64,000 nt of DNA from JAHBNG01 sp039028975. GTDB lineage: Bacteria; Chloroflexota; Anaerolineae; Caldilineales; Caldilineaceae. Positions 1-8,496 of this stretch are shown here, piece by piece. The notes under the pieces were generated by a model that had not been told where the DNA came from, made no database searches, and saw nothing but the letters and a program-made list of their open reading frames with translations. The stretch covers positions 1 through 64,000 of the forward strand of contig JBCCHB010000081.1 in NCBI GenBank assembly GCA_039028975.1, in the 5' to 3' direction. The first letter of the stretch is position 1, and each line of letters opens with the position of its first letter. The translations under genes and the position numbers were made by a program.

Positions 1-123
1 CGTACTTTGGCTTGGTTGAACCGCTATCGCTGCCTTAGCAAAGACTATGAACGCTGCACCAAGAGCAGCGAGGCTGTCATTTACGCTGCTTCTATTTCTA
101 CTATGCTCAACAGGTTGACATAA
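1..123 (+). CDS. IS5-family transposase, C-terminal end (runs in from the left)
   Basis: The open frame enters from the left edge and ends at TAA 121-123, giving 40 residues. It reads RTLAWLNRYRCLSKDYER and then KSSEAVIYAASISTML. This matches the C-terminal signature of IS5-family DDE transposases (the AWL-R-RRLSKDYE-SEA-IY pattern), which contains the Y-x2-R-x3-E-x6-K-type region around the last catalytic Glu. The enzyme cuts and joins the ends of its own IS. Only the tail is visible, so activity cannot be judged. Frame-1 reading and the family pattern are seen directly; the assignment is by recall. Confidence 0.8.
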   Translation, partial: RTLAWLNRYRCLSKDYERCTKSSEAVIYAASISTMLNRLT

Positions 124-143
124 GATATTCAAATGCCCTCTAA
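124..143 (+). mobile_element. Probable right end of the IS5-family element
   Basis: Just after the transposase stop lies TTCAAATGCCCTCTAA (129-144). It resembles the CCCTC-type terminal repeat of IS5-group elements, which insert at TNA. A boundary after position 140 with TAA at 141-143 as the target would fit. The left end is outside the window, so the repeat pair cannot be checked. The oxidoreductase remnant begins immediately downstream. Confidence 0.4.
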
Positions 144-145
144 CC

Positions 146-544
146 GTGGACTCCCCTGTGGCCGATACCGCGACCCTGCTCTTGCGGCTGCAAAATGGCG
201 CACAAGCCCTCGTAACCACTCACTGGAGCACCGCCAACCACGATCCAGAGCGCTTCAATCGGCTGGAGATTTACGGCACCAAAGGCACTATTGTCGCCGC
301 GCCTATTCAGGCCAAAGATTCGGCGGGTACGCTAGAAGTGATCACGGCGGATGGGACGCAGGAATTTGGCATTGAGCCTAGCGGGACGCGACCTCATGTA
401 GCATTGTTGGAGTCATTTGCCAAGTCCATTAGGAATGGCACACCTGCGTTAATCCCAGGTAAAGATGGGCTTATGGGATTGACGGTGATCGAGGCAGCAG
501 TTGAATCGGCAGGTAAAGGGCACAGAATCACGTTGAAGGGTTAA
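146..544 (+). pseudogene. Gfo/Idh/MocA oxidoreductase, 3' fragment cut by the IS
   Basis: The frame encodes about 132 residues with the C-terminal alpha/beta features of Gfo/Idh/MocA NAD(P)-dependent sugar oxidoreductases. They include LEIYGTKGTI, the segment HVALLESFAKSIRNGTPALI, and the final helix GLTVIEAAVESAGKGHRI. Normal members have 330-390 residues with an N-terminal Rossmann domain, which is absent here. The in-frame sequence upstream is the IS end and holds a stop at 114-116. A GTG at 146 could start translation, but there is no convincing ribosome site and no cofactor domain, so I call it a remnant. The same family leaves another tail fragment near 63010. Confidence 0.75.
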
Positions 545-566
545 CGTTCCATATCAAATAAGTCAG

Positions 567-953
567 CTAGACCGCAACTGTTTTTGGAGCGAAGGCCCGA
601 CTCTCATCGTGCTTGAGTATAGGTGCAATATCTAAACTAAAGTTGGCAAAGATGGCCATGAGCAGCTCTTTCCATTGCCCGCTCATACTTGTCTGGCGCA
701 ACGTATAGCGGACAGTTTGGTCATCAAGATATTCTACAAGTGGGGCGGCTACCAAGTCGGTGCCAAATTGACGGGAAAATCGGACTGTATAATAAAACCC
801 TTGCAATACATCCGAAAAGAGATGGCGTTCTGCTTCTGTTAGAGGACGCCCAAATTCCACAATATGGGAGTGAATAATTACACCATCTTGCATCTGGCTT
901 TGTGCTTTTGTCCCCAGAACAAGGTCGTCCTTCGTATATTGTTTCTTGCTCAT
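567..953 (-). CDS. Hypothetical protein, about 128 aa
   Basis: No family was recognised. The start chosen is ATG at 953, preceded by GGGGGATC about 8 bases upstream; an adjacent GTG at 956 is also in frame. The protein is soluble, with no signal peptide or membrane segment. It has a charged N-terminus (MSKKQYTKDDLVLGT) and a central amphipathic part. It faces the IS/oxidoreductase remnant tail to tail and lies divergent from the sugar-isomerase gene at 1187. A good ribosome site and an uninterrupted frame support expression; function is unknown. Confidence 0.6.
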   Translation of the reverse strand: MSKKQYTKDDLVLGTKAQSQMQDGVIIHSHIVEFGRPLTEAERHLFSDVLQGFYYTVRFSRQFGTDLVAAPLVEYLDDQTVRYTLRQTSMSGQWKELLMAIFANFSLDIAPILKHDESRAFAPKTVAV

Positions 954-1186
954 CACACTAGATCCCCCCTGAGAACGGTCGAAACAGAGCGTTTTTATTC
1001 ACGAAGTCAAATGAATCTGGATGAAACCAGATCTGTTCACCCTGAAATACAACGTTAATAATGGGTTTCTGCACGGCTAAACCTTGTTCAAATAGTTAGC
1101 TCAGGCACTTACTATTTACATTGTACACCATATGAACTGATTTCTAAAGCCTACCTCATCTTCTCACTAACCAAGGAGAAACCAAC

Positions 1187-2176
1187 ATGTACATCGGCTC
1201 CCAATTTCGTCATCAAACCGACGAAGAGATGCAGGTTCTTGCCCAAATGGGCGTCAAAAATGTTGACCAAACCCCGTCCAAGCCTTGGAAAGAGTGGTCG
1301 ACGGCTATGCTGATCGAGATGAAGGAACATTGGGCCAAACATGGCATTAGCATGGAGATGATTCACATCCCGCTGGGGTCTCGTAGCGCCTACGTGAACG
1401 AAGCCGGGGCCATTTTTCTCAAGCCAAGCGACGAGCGCGACCGCCAAATCGACTGGATGAAGGAGACCGTCCGCATGGCTGGCGAGGCGGGCATTCGCGG
1501 CCTCAACTATAATATCACGATCCTGGGCCATCTGCGCACGCCGTCCAAGACGGGCCGCGGTGGGGCGACCCTTTCGACCTTCGAATTGGACAAGTTGGAC
1601 CAATCGCTAGGCGAATTTGAGGACGGACCGGCGGATGAGGATGAGATGTGGGAACGTATCGACCACTGGCTGCGCGAGATCATGCCCGTGGCCGAAGAGT
1701 ACAAAGTGCAGATGGCCTGCCACCCGTCGGATCCGGGCATCGGCGTGGGCAAGACCTATCGAGGTGTGGCTCGCCCGTTAGGCATGGTGGAAGGCTTCAA
1801 GAAGCTCATCGATCTCTACCCCAGCCCCTACAACGGTCTCAACTTCTGTCAGGGCTGTATGTCCGAAGTGCTGGAGAACCCTGCTGAAGAGATCTTCGAC
1901 GTTATCCGCTACTTTGGCGAGCGCAAGAAGATCTTCAACGTCCACTTCCGCAACATCAAAGGCGGGCTGGGCAACTTTGTCGAGGTCTTTCCCGATGAGG
2001 GAGACATCAACATGATTCGGGCCTTGAAGGTCTACAAAGATGTGGGCTACGAGTATATGATCATGCCAGACCACGTCCCCAGCATCGGTGGCCCTGAGCC
2101 ACGCAAGGTTGGATTTGCGTACACGTTTGGTTATATCCATGCTGCCCTACAGGCGGTAGAAGAGCTGTCAAAGTAA
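1187..2176 (+). CDS. uxuA: Mannonate dehydratase-like TIM-barrel protein
   Basis: The 329 residues resemble UxuA, which dehydrates D-mannonate to 2-keto-3-deoxygluconate in hexuronate catabolism. Visible motifs follow the UxuA order: CHPSDPGIG (about 178-186, the HxDDP-type metal site), NFCQGC (219-224, compare the TLCxGS motif with its metal-binding Cys), NVHFRN (251-256) and MPDHVP (293-298). These would supply Cys and two His to the metal. The start has AAGGAG 8 bases upstream. The usual second residue of HPDDP is changed to Ser here, so a related sugar-acid dehydratase or epimerase is possible. A paralogue lies at 30959. The next gene is a glycosyltransferase 99 bases downstream. Confidence 0.75.
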   Translation: MYIGSQFRHQTDEEMQVLAQMGVKNVDQTPSKPWKEWSTAMLIEMKEHWAKHGISMEMIHIPLGSRSAYVNEAGAIFLKPSDERDRQIDWMKETVRMAGEAGIRGLNYNITILGHLRTPSKTGRGGATLSTFELDKLDQSLGEFEDGPADEDEMWERIDHWLREIMPVAEEYKVQMACHPSDPGIGVGKTYRGVARPLGMVEGFKKLIDLYPSPYNGLNFCQGCMSEVLENPAEEIFDVIRYFGERKKIFNVHFRNIKGGLGNFVEVFPDEGDINMIRALKVYKDVGYEYMIMPDHVPSIGGPEPRKVGFAYTFGYIHAALQAVEELSK

Positions 2177-2275
2177 CCTTTGTCAGAAAAGTCTTGTCTC
2201 GACTTTTGTCGAACGACTCTGGAAGATTCCGATGGGGAGAACGGAACTTTTCTGACCATCTATGAAGGACGGACG

Positions 2276-3334
2276 ATGCGTAGCATCTTCTTTTGGGAGG
2301 CAGCGGGTCTATCGTTAGATCAGGCCAATCCCTATGGCAGATTGTTGGCTCAGGCCATGGCCGAAGTAGGGGTCGAACTGCTTGCAGGGCACCCCCATGA
2401 ACTGACCAAGGAGTGGCTTTACCAGAACCAGGGTCAAGTAGATGTCCTGCATCTCAACTGGCTCGACCACATGTATGATGCACCGGATCTGGCGAGCCGC
2501 GTCGTCCGCTGCGCAGAAGTGCTTGACAACCTGACACTCGCGCGCACCCTCGGCTACAAGATTGTCTGGACTGTCCACAATCTTTATCCCCACGACAGTG
2601 AAAATCGAGAGCTGGATCATCTGGCCCGGCTTGCCATCACCCAGCTGGCGACCGCCGTCATTGTTCACTGTGGCCATGCCCGCGCGCTTGTTGAGCAGCA
2701 CTTCTACCGAACAGATGGCGTCTTTGTCATTCCCCATGGCCACTTTATCGATCCCTATCCCAACACCATCAGCCGAGCGGAAGCACGTCAGCAGTTGGAT
2801 ATCGCGGAAGATCAATATGTCTTTTGCACCTTCGGCAACGTCCGCCCTTACAAAGGCTGGGAATCGTTAGTGGAGGTCTTTTCTACCTTGCCTGGCGACC
2901 ACTTAAGTTTGCTGTTGGCGGCAAAGGTCTATTCGGAGTATGGGGAGGCATTTGTTGAGACTGCTCAACGTGCCGATCCGCGCATCATTGTCTCGCCCTC
3001 CAGCTTCTTTGCCAATGAGGAGTTCCAGCGTTATTTCAACGCCGCAGATGTGGCCGTCTTTCCCTTTATTGATGTGTTGACCTCTGGCTCAGTGATTACG
3101 TCCCTCTCATTTGGTGTTCCCGTGATTGTACCCGCAGTTGGTTGCTTGCCGGAGCTAGTTGACGATGAGGTTGGCATCCTCTATGATCCACAGCAGCCTG
3201 ACGCCTTGATGGACGCCATGCTTGAAATCCAACAGCGCGAGCTGGCCTCCCTTCGTCGAGCAGCTTATCAGCGAGCGCGGCGTTTGGACTGGGCGTCAAT
3301 TGCACAGCAGACGGTGCAGGCGTATCAACGGTAG
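2276..3334 (+). CDS. Glycosyltransferase, GT4-like (GT-B fold)
   Basis: The 352-residue protein should transfer a sugar from a nucleotide donor. The N-terminal half carries LAQAMAEVGVELL and DVLHLNWLDHMYD, followed by KIVWTVHNLYPHD. The C-terminal half has the donor-site loop FGNVRPYKGWESLVEVF, then AADVAVFPFIDVLTSGSVI and SFGVPVIVP, in place of the usual E-x7-E signature. This arrangement recalls small GT4/GumK-like enzymes. The frame is open back to a TTG at 2180, but ATG 2276 is preferred because GAAGGACGG precedes it and the family normally starts at such a hydrophobic strand. No membrane segment is seen. Acceptor unknown. Confidence 0.75.
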   Translation: MRSIFFWEAAGLSLDQANPYGRLLAQAMAEVGVELLAGHPHELTKEWLYQNQGQVDVLHLNWLDHMYDAPDLASRVVRCAEVLDNLTLARTLGYKIVWTVHNLYPHDSENRELDHLARLAITQLATAVIVHCGHARALVEQHFYRTDGVFVIPHGHFIDPYPNTISRAEARQQLDIAEDQYVFCTFGNVRPYKGWESLVEVFSTLPGDHLSLLLAAKVYSEYGEAFVETAQRADPRIIVSPSSFFANEEFQRYFNAADVAVFPFIDVLTSGSVITSLSFGVPVIVPAVGCLPELVDDEVGILYDPQQPDALMDAMLEIQQRELASLRRAAYQRARRLDWASIAQQTVQAYQR

Positions 3335-3394
3335 GCCATACTATAGCACCTGCTGATGCCATCCCTTCTATACCAGAGTGACCTTCATCAAGTG

Positions 3395-3403
3395 TGTTAT
3401 AAT
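3395..3403 (+). promoter_or_regulatory. Extended -10 promoter element
   Basis: TGTTATAAT contains a perfect TATAAT (3398-3403) preceded by TG at 3395-3396, the extended -10 form that tolerates a poor -35. No clear TTGACA lies 17 bases upstream. It sits 54 bases before the AAA/nuclease gene, so it probably drives that gene and the lyase behind it. Confidence 0.5.
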
Positions 3404-3456
3404 AGAGCAAAGACTTTCTGCGAAATTTTAGTCCATTCCCAAGAAAGATTATTGTA

Positions 3457-5394
3457 ATGCTGAGATTCCCGTACGCAATTCGTGAATTTGACAAAATAAT
3501 TGAAGGTGAATACGTCTATCTCGACCGCACCCACTGCATTTCCATTATCGAAGAGTGGGGATACGAATTGATCTTTCTGCGTCCACGCCGTATGGGTAAA
3601 AGCCTGTGGCTTTCTACGCTCATGACTTATTATGATGTGGCAAGGGCAGACGACTTTGAGCGACTCTTTGGTCACCTAGCGATTGGCAAAAACCCAACAC
3701 CGCTGCACAATCAGTATTTGGTCATGCGCTGGGATTTCTCAACCGTCAAATCTCACGGTACTGCCGAGGCGATTGAAGTTGCCCTCAATCGCCACATCAA
3801 TCGCCGCATAGAGCGTTTTGCCTTGACGTATCAGGAAAGACTAAATTCATCTATTCATGTCCACGCTGATGATGCCCTCTCTTCCTTGCAATCTCTGCTT
3901 GCCAGCACCGACAAGGATGGATACAAAGTCTATCTTTTCATCGATGAGTATGATAACTTTGCCAATGAAGTGATGATGAGCGCGCTTCATGACGATGATA
4001 ACCGCTACGAGAGTTTGGTGACGGGTGAGGGAATATTCAAGACCTTCTTCAAAAATCTCAAAAGCCTGGGTTCTGGGGATGGGTTGGATCGGGTTTTTGT
4101 GACAGGTGTATCACCAGCTGTGATGAATGATGTGACCAGTGGTGCCAACGTCTTTGAAGATATCTACTGGTTTCAAGAACTGAATGACCTCTGTGGCTTT
4201 CGTGAGAGCGAGATAGCCGATATGTTAGCGCAAGTACTCCAGGAGCGAGGGCTTCCCGATGAAGAACGGGAAGATAGGCAGGCAGAGGCGTTGAGTATGA
4301 TGCGCACCTATTATGATGGTTCCTGGTTTACGACCGAGGTCTCGCCACCGAATAAAGTACATCAAAATGGTCAAACCCTCGAACCAACCGTGCAACCGGT
4401 AGACCTCATCCCGCCCTCCGAGTCTCGCCTCTATAATCCCACGTTGGTCTTCTATTTCCTGCGCTATCTGCAGCGGACAGGTAAGTATCCAGATCAGATG
4501 TTGGACTCCAATCTTCAGACCGACTCCAACAAGCTCGCCTACATTGCCCACTACGGCATGGGTCGAACGGTGTTGGTGGATGGCTTTAATCAGCAGCAGG
4601 ATATTAGGGTTCCTGAGCTTAGCACCCACTTTGGTGCAGAAGAGATGTTACAGGAGGACATGCTTGACAATCGGCTGGCATCCTTGCTCTGTTATTTGGG
4701 CGCATTAACCATCAATGGAAAGGCCGATGACGGGGATATCCTGCTCACCATTCCCAACCTCGTCATGAAGAACGTCTACGCCGAACGGATCCAGCAGATG
4801 GCCATTCCGGATCCGGTGACGGTCAGAGCCGCCCAGGACGCGGTCAACACCCTCTTCCACAAGGGCCAACTCCAGCCTCTTTGTGATTTTTTGGAAGAGA
4901 ATCTCATGTCCATCTACAACAACAGAGACTATCCCCAATTCAAAGAGTTGACACTCAAGAGTCTCTTCATCGCCCTTCTCTACCAAAATAACCTGTACAC
5001 CATCTATTCGGAACCCACTTTCGGGCGCAGATACGGCGATTTATTACTGTGGCTGAAGCCAGATAAGCGCCAGAATCGCTTCTTTAACCTGCTCTTTGAA
5101 TTCAAGCAGATCCAGTTGAACAAACTCATCGAATCACCAGGCGACCAAAGTGGGAAGTCGAAAAACGTGCCGCTGAGTGGCAAAGAGGTGAAAGCTAAGG
5201 GCCAAGCCGAACTGTTAACGATCCCCGCAGTGCAGGAAGCAATGGACGAAGCCAAAACCCAATTGCATGACTATCAACACTATTTGCAAGACCAGTTTGG
5301 AACAGGGTTGAAGTTGCGTTCCTACGCTGTGGTAGGGGTAGGTTTGGATCGGATTCTGTTTGACTCCTTTGAACTACCGGAGAGACATGAGTGA
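3457..5394 (+). CDS. AAA-ATPase-like protein with C-terminal PD-(D/E)XK nuclease domain
   Basis: The 645 residues match the AAA-ATPase-like plus PDDEXK_9 architecture (DUF1703-type). A Walker A motif, RPRRMGKS (42-49), follows the family's typical ILEGEYVYLDRT-like opening. Walker B is VYLFIDEYDNF (158-168). The C-terminal 120 residues hold GRRYGDLLLWL and FNLLFEFKQ, which give the D and E-x-K of the nuclease core. QAELLTIPAVQEAMDEAKTQ is the conserved helix that follows. The family is abundant in anaerobes and Chloroflexota, often in many copies, and its role is unproven (defence or mobile-element control is suspected). It has its own extended -10 promoter and ends 26 bases before the lyase gene. 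Confidence 0.85.
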   Translation: MLRFPYAIREFDKIIEGEYVYLDRTHCISIIEEWGYELIFLRPRRMGKSLWLSTLMTYYDVARADDFERLFGHLAIGKNPTPLHNQYLVMRWDFSTVKSHGTAEAIEVALNRHINRRIERFALTYQERLNSSIHVHADDALSSLQSLLASTDKDGYKVYLFIDEYDNFANEVMMSALHDDDNRYESLVTGEGIFKTFFKNLKSLGSGDGLDRVFVTGVSPAVMNDVTSGANVFEDIYWFQELNDLCGFRESEIADMLAQVLQERGLPDEEREDRQAEALSMMRTYYDGSWFTTEVSPPNKVHQNGQTLEPTVQPVDLIPPSESRLYNPTLVFYFLRYLQRTGKYPDQMLDSNLQTDSNKLAYIAHYGMGRTVLVDGFNQQQDIRVPELSTHFGAEEMLQEDMLDNRLASLLCYLGALTINGKADDGDILLTIPNLVMKNVYAERIQQMAIPDPVTVRAAQDAVNTLFHKGQLQPLCDFLEENLMSIYNNRDYPQFKELTLKSLFIALLYQNNLYTIYSEPTFGRRYGDLLLWLKPDKRQNRFFNLLFEFKQIQLNKLIESPGDQSGKSKNVPLSGKEVKAKGQAELLTIPAVQEAMDEAKTQLHDYQHYLQDQFGTGLKLRSYAVVGVGLDRILFDSFELPERHE

Positions 5395-5420
5395 ATTCCT
5401 CACAGGTAAGGTGATTCGAT

Positions 5421-7520
5421 ATGTTCCTACCCGAAAAAGAATGGCAGGCGATCCAGCAGCGGGTCGCCAGCAGTGACATGAGCGCCGCTGTGGCACGGTT
5501 GCGTCATGAAGGTGCAACTTTCCTAGATCAGCCCCTTCAGGTTCCATCGGCTCCTGGTGGATACTATCACGATTACTTCTGCCCAGAACACGGTGTTGAA
5601 CTCGTCTTTGATCCCACGTTGCCATCCAATCATCGTTGCCCCGTCGATAATGAGGCGATTACCGGAGAACGCTTTGACGCAGCGTGGCGCTGGTTTGTTA
5701 ACAACCGTCTGGCTGAGGGGAGCTATCGCCTAGCGGTCCTTGGGCGGCTGGAAGGAAATCCAAATTATCAGAAGAAGGTTGTACAGATTTTGCTCGACTA
5801 TGCTGATCGCTACGCCAGCTATGCACTCGTCCCGCGGTCTGTTGCCAACCCCGGTGTTGCCACGTACACCACCCTCGATGAATCAGTCTGGATTTTGCCC
5901 CTAGCCTGGGCATTGGATGTTGTGCGCGATACGCTCTCCGCTGCTGAGCAAAGTACAATTGCAACCAAGCTCTTTACACCAGTGGCCGAACATCTAGTCA
6001 GCCATCACTTCAACGGGATTCACAACTTTGCTTGTTGGCATAACGCTGCTATCTGTACCATCGGCCTTCTGATTGAGCGGGACGATTTGGTTGACTTTGC
6101 CATTCACGGTCCCTACGGTTTTGACGTTCAGTTGCGCGATGGCGTTCTCGACGATGGCCTCTGGTTTGAAGGTTCGTTTAGCTACCACTTCTATACGGTT
6201 GCCGCGCTTTTATCGCAGATCAAGGCGACCATTCATCGTCCTGACGTGGACCTGCGCGGCCGCCCCAAAGTTCGCAAGATGTTGGAGGCACCCATACTAT
6301 GCGCCTACCCCGATGGGACCTTGCCCGCGACCAATGACTGCTGGTACTTCACCGGATTGATATACGAGTGTTGTCACGGCGTGCCACCTGCACCGGCCTT
6401 CTATGAGATTGGGGCAGCCTGGTATGAGGAGCCTCTTTTTGGTCAAGTACTATATCGCGCTTATCGGCATGGACCACGCGATAGCATTGACGCGCTTCTC
6501 TATGGTCCAGACGTCTTGCCTGCGGAAGCGGTTGGGCCACTGGCCAGCCTGCATCTGCCAGCCTCGGGCTATGCCATTCTGCGCGGTCGTCATGAGTCTA
6601 TCGATGAGCAACACTATCTATTGCTCAAATATGGCCCTCACGGTGGTGGTCATGGCCACCCGGACAAGCTCAACTTGATTGTGTATGCACATGGTGAGAG
6701 ATTGTCCCCCGATTTGGGGACGCCGGGCTATGGTCTGGATCTCTTTGAGAGCTGGTATCGGCAGACAGTATGCCACAATACGGTGACCATCGATGGTATA
6801 TCCCAACCAGAGGGGGCTGGTCAACTCCATCGTTTTGACGCAGAGGGGTTATATCAGGTGGCGGATGCATCTGTGCACTGGCCAGATCCTGGACCGTACC
6901 AGGACGTGACCATGCGGCGGATCATTCTGACGCGTCCCGATTATTTCATTGATCTTGTTCTGGTGACCTGCCCTGAACCACGTCGCATTGACTGGATCTA
7001 TCGTAATGTCGGTGAGCTTGAGTTTGGCAAAACCGATAGCGATACAATGACAAGTAGCTTTGAGTGGAAACCATCCGCCGCGCTGGATCAGCGTGGACAA
7101 GGCTATGCCCATATCTCTGCCGCGCAGGAAATGTCAACAGACGACGACATACAGGCCTGCTGGCAAGGTGAAAGTTGTCGTATGCAGCTTCATATGGCAG
7201 GTCTGCCCGGCACGCATATTACAAAGGGACTTGTGCCGGGCAATCCGCCAGCCGATCAACATGCCATAATCATCAGTAGCCGACATGCACAGTGTACCGT
7301 GTTTGTCTCCCTCTTTCAGATTGTAACCGAATCGTCGCCCAACATTGAAGTTGACTGGCAAAGCCGTGCAATAATGGCCACCGGACAGATAGAATTTACG
7401 GTCTCAATTGATAGGAAAATAGAACGATGGTTGATTCACCAATCCACTACGCCAGCCTTGCAACGTCCGGCAGACGAGACGGCTGAGACGATGTTCACCT
7501 ATTGTCTCAGAACGCATTAG
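5421..7520 (+). CDS. Heparinase II/III-like polysaccharide lyase
   Basis: The 699 residues have the lyase layout: an N-terminal alpha/alpha toroid followed by a beta-sandwich. The toroid includes NGIHNFACWHNAAI near 193-206 and the LDDGLWFEGSFSYHFYT stretch near 240-256, whose N, E, Y and H residues line the uronate site in heparinase II. The beta domain opens with PHGGGHGHPDKLNL (about 405), the conserved His/metal motif, and SPDLGTPGYG. HNTVTIDG near 451 is also typical. Such enzymes cleave uronic-acid-containing glycans by beta-elimination. No signal peptide is visible, which is unusual for a polymer degrader and suggests it acts on imported oligosaccharides. It overlaps the converging gene at 7517 by four bases. 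Confidence 0.85.
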   Translation: MFLPEKEWQAIQQRVASSDMSAAVARLRHEGATFLDQPLQVPSAPGGYYHDYFCPEHGVELVFDPTLPSNHRCPVDNEAITGERFDAAWRWFVNNRLAEGSYRLAVLGRLEGNPNYQKKVVQILLDYADRYASYALVPRSVANPGVATYTTLDESVWILPLAWALDVVRDTLSAAEQSTIATKLFTPVAEHLVSHHFNGIHNFACWHNAAICTIGLLIERDDLVDFAIHGPYGFDVQLRDGVLDDGLWFEGSFSYHFYTVAALLSQIKATIHRPDVDLRGRPKVRKMLEAPILCAYPDGTLPATNDCWYFTGLIYECCHGVPPAPAFYEIGAAWYEEPLFGQVLYRAYRHGPRDSIDALLYGPDVLPAEAVGPLASLHLPASGYAILRGRHESIDEQHYLLLKYGPHGGGHGHPDKLNLIVYAHGERLSPDLGTPGYGLDLFESWYRQTVCHNTVTIDGISQPEGAGQLHRFDAEGLYQVADASVHWPDPGPYQDVTMRRIILTRPDYFIDLVLVTCPEPRRIDWIYRNVGELEFGKTDSDTMTSSFEWKPSAALDQRGQGYAHISAAQEMSTDDDIQACWQGESCRMQLHMAGLPGTHITKGLVPGNPPADQHAIIISSRHAQCTVFVSLFQIVTESSPNIEVDWQSRAIMATGQIEFTVSIDRKIERWLIHQSTTPALQRPADETAETMFTYCLRTH

Positions 7521-8314
7521 AGAACCATCCCAATGCCTGTGTTGGTAAGGACATCGTGCGCGCGCCCGGAACAGTTGCAATGTACATAGACCGAACCATC
7601 GATCACAAGGCGTTGATTATCGTGATACTTTTCCGTCCAGTCGATGCGATTACGTCCCCAATAGCGTCCTAGATGTTGGCGGATCAAAACTGACCGGCCA
7701 CTTGGTTCAATGAACGCCTCAACGAGCTCACCTTGTTCGTTGGGATGAGGAGGTATCATGTCTAACACGCGGAGACAGCAAAAGGTATTGTCGCCAATGG
7801 TGACATCGTAAGTGCCAGCACCGATGCCTTGACCATCAGTGATTTTGTATGACTTATCGGGTTGGCGTTGGTATTTCCCATCGTCAACCAGACGGCGTTG
7901 TTCACCCACACCCCAACCGTCCGTAAAGTATTCATCCTCAAACGTCCTGTGTAGGGGTTCGCCCCCGCTCAGTTGAGTCACTCCAAGCCACTGTGTCTTG
8001 TCAGGATCCAGCTTACAATAGAAGTGGCTTGGCTGGGACATTGGTTGTATTGGTTCACCAAAAGTCCATTCATTTACTGCAATCTCTATGCAATCAATTT
8101 GATGAATTTGGGCCGGACCCGTGACTGCCATATTCACAACAGAATTGAGTTCAAGCGTATCGACCTCGTAGAAGGCGCGCATGGTGTGATCATGCAGATG
8201 AGGAATGGCCGACCACCACTGCAACTCTGGGCAATCGAGTTCAGTAATCGTTTTGGTACTCTCTGTGATGGCAATAGACGGTCTGGTTAGTGGAAACGGA
8301 TGCTCAATGGTCAT
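7517..8314 (-). CDS. Hypothetical protein, 265 aa
   Basis: No family was recognised with confidence. The start ATG at 8314 has GAAGGGAAA about 7 bases upstream. The protein is soluble and rich in beta-strand-like segments (YDVTIGDNTFCCLRVLDMIP, VLIRQHLGRYWGRN, RLVIDGSVYVHCNC). It has a central GEPLHRTFEDEYFTDGWG segment, but no leader peptide. It looks like a beta-barrel or sandwich fold. It lies downstream of the dioxygenase/aminotransferase set on the same strand, separated by a 182-base gap that contains a strong palindrome, so it may be transcribed with or apart from that set. Confidence 0.6.
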   Translation of the reverse strand: MTIEHPFPLTRPSIAITESTKTITELDCPELQWWSAIPHLHDHTMRAFYEVDTLELNSVVNMAVTGPAQIHQIDCIEIAVNEWTFGEPIQPMSQPSHFYCKLDPDKTQWLGVTQLSGGEPLHRTFEDEYFTDGWGVGEQRRLVDDGKYQRQPDKSYKITDGQGIGAGTYDVTIGDNTFCCLRVLDMIPPHPNEQGELVEAFIEPSGRSVLIRQHLGRYWGRNRIDWTEKYHDNQRLVIDGSVYVHCNCSGRAHDVLTNTGIGMVL

Positions 8315-8349
8315 TGTAGTTTCCCTTCATTTCCATTCCTAGCAGATTC

Positions 8350-8436
8350 TATACTGCGGTCGTTTTGAAAACAGGTGTTTTCCCAAGCTCTACCAGAGAG
8401 ACCAAACACCTGTTTTCAAACGGAGCTGAGTATAGT
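8350..8436. repeat. Long palindromic element (hairpin)
   Basis: Arms 8364-8380 (TTTGAAAACAGGTGTTT) and 8404-8420 are perfect complements around a 23-base loop. A second pairing tier, CTATACT/AGTATAG, closes the outside near 8350 and 8436. There is no trailing T-run to make it a standard terminator on either strand. It could be a REP-like or MITE-like element or an mRNA-stabilising hairpin between the dioxygenase gene and the gene at 7517. Confidence 0.75.
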
Positions 8437-8496
8437 TCGAGCCACTAGCGCAATTTGCGGTGGCGACGATTTACCAAAGGGCGTTATCGTAATACG

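Noticed and set aside
3394..3456. Possible stand-alone RNA gene behind the TATAAT
   Set aside because: Only a promoter-like -10 lies here; the 54 bases to the next start codon are an ordinary leader and no stem-loop plus T-run was seen.
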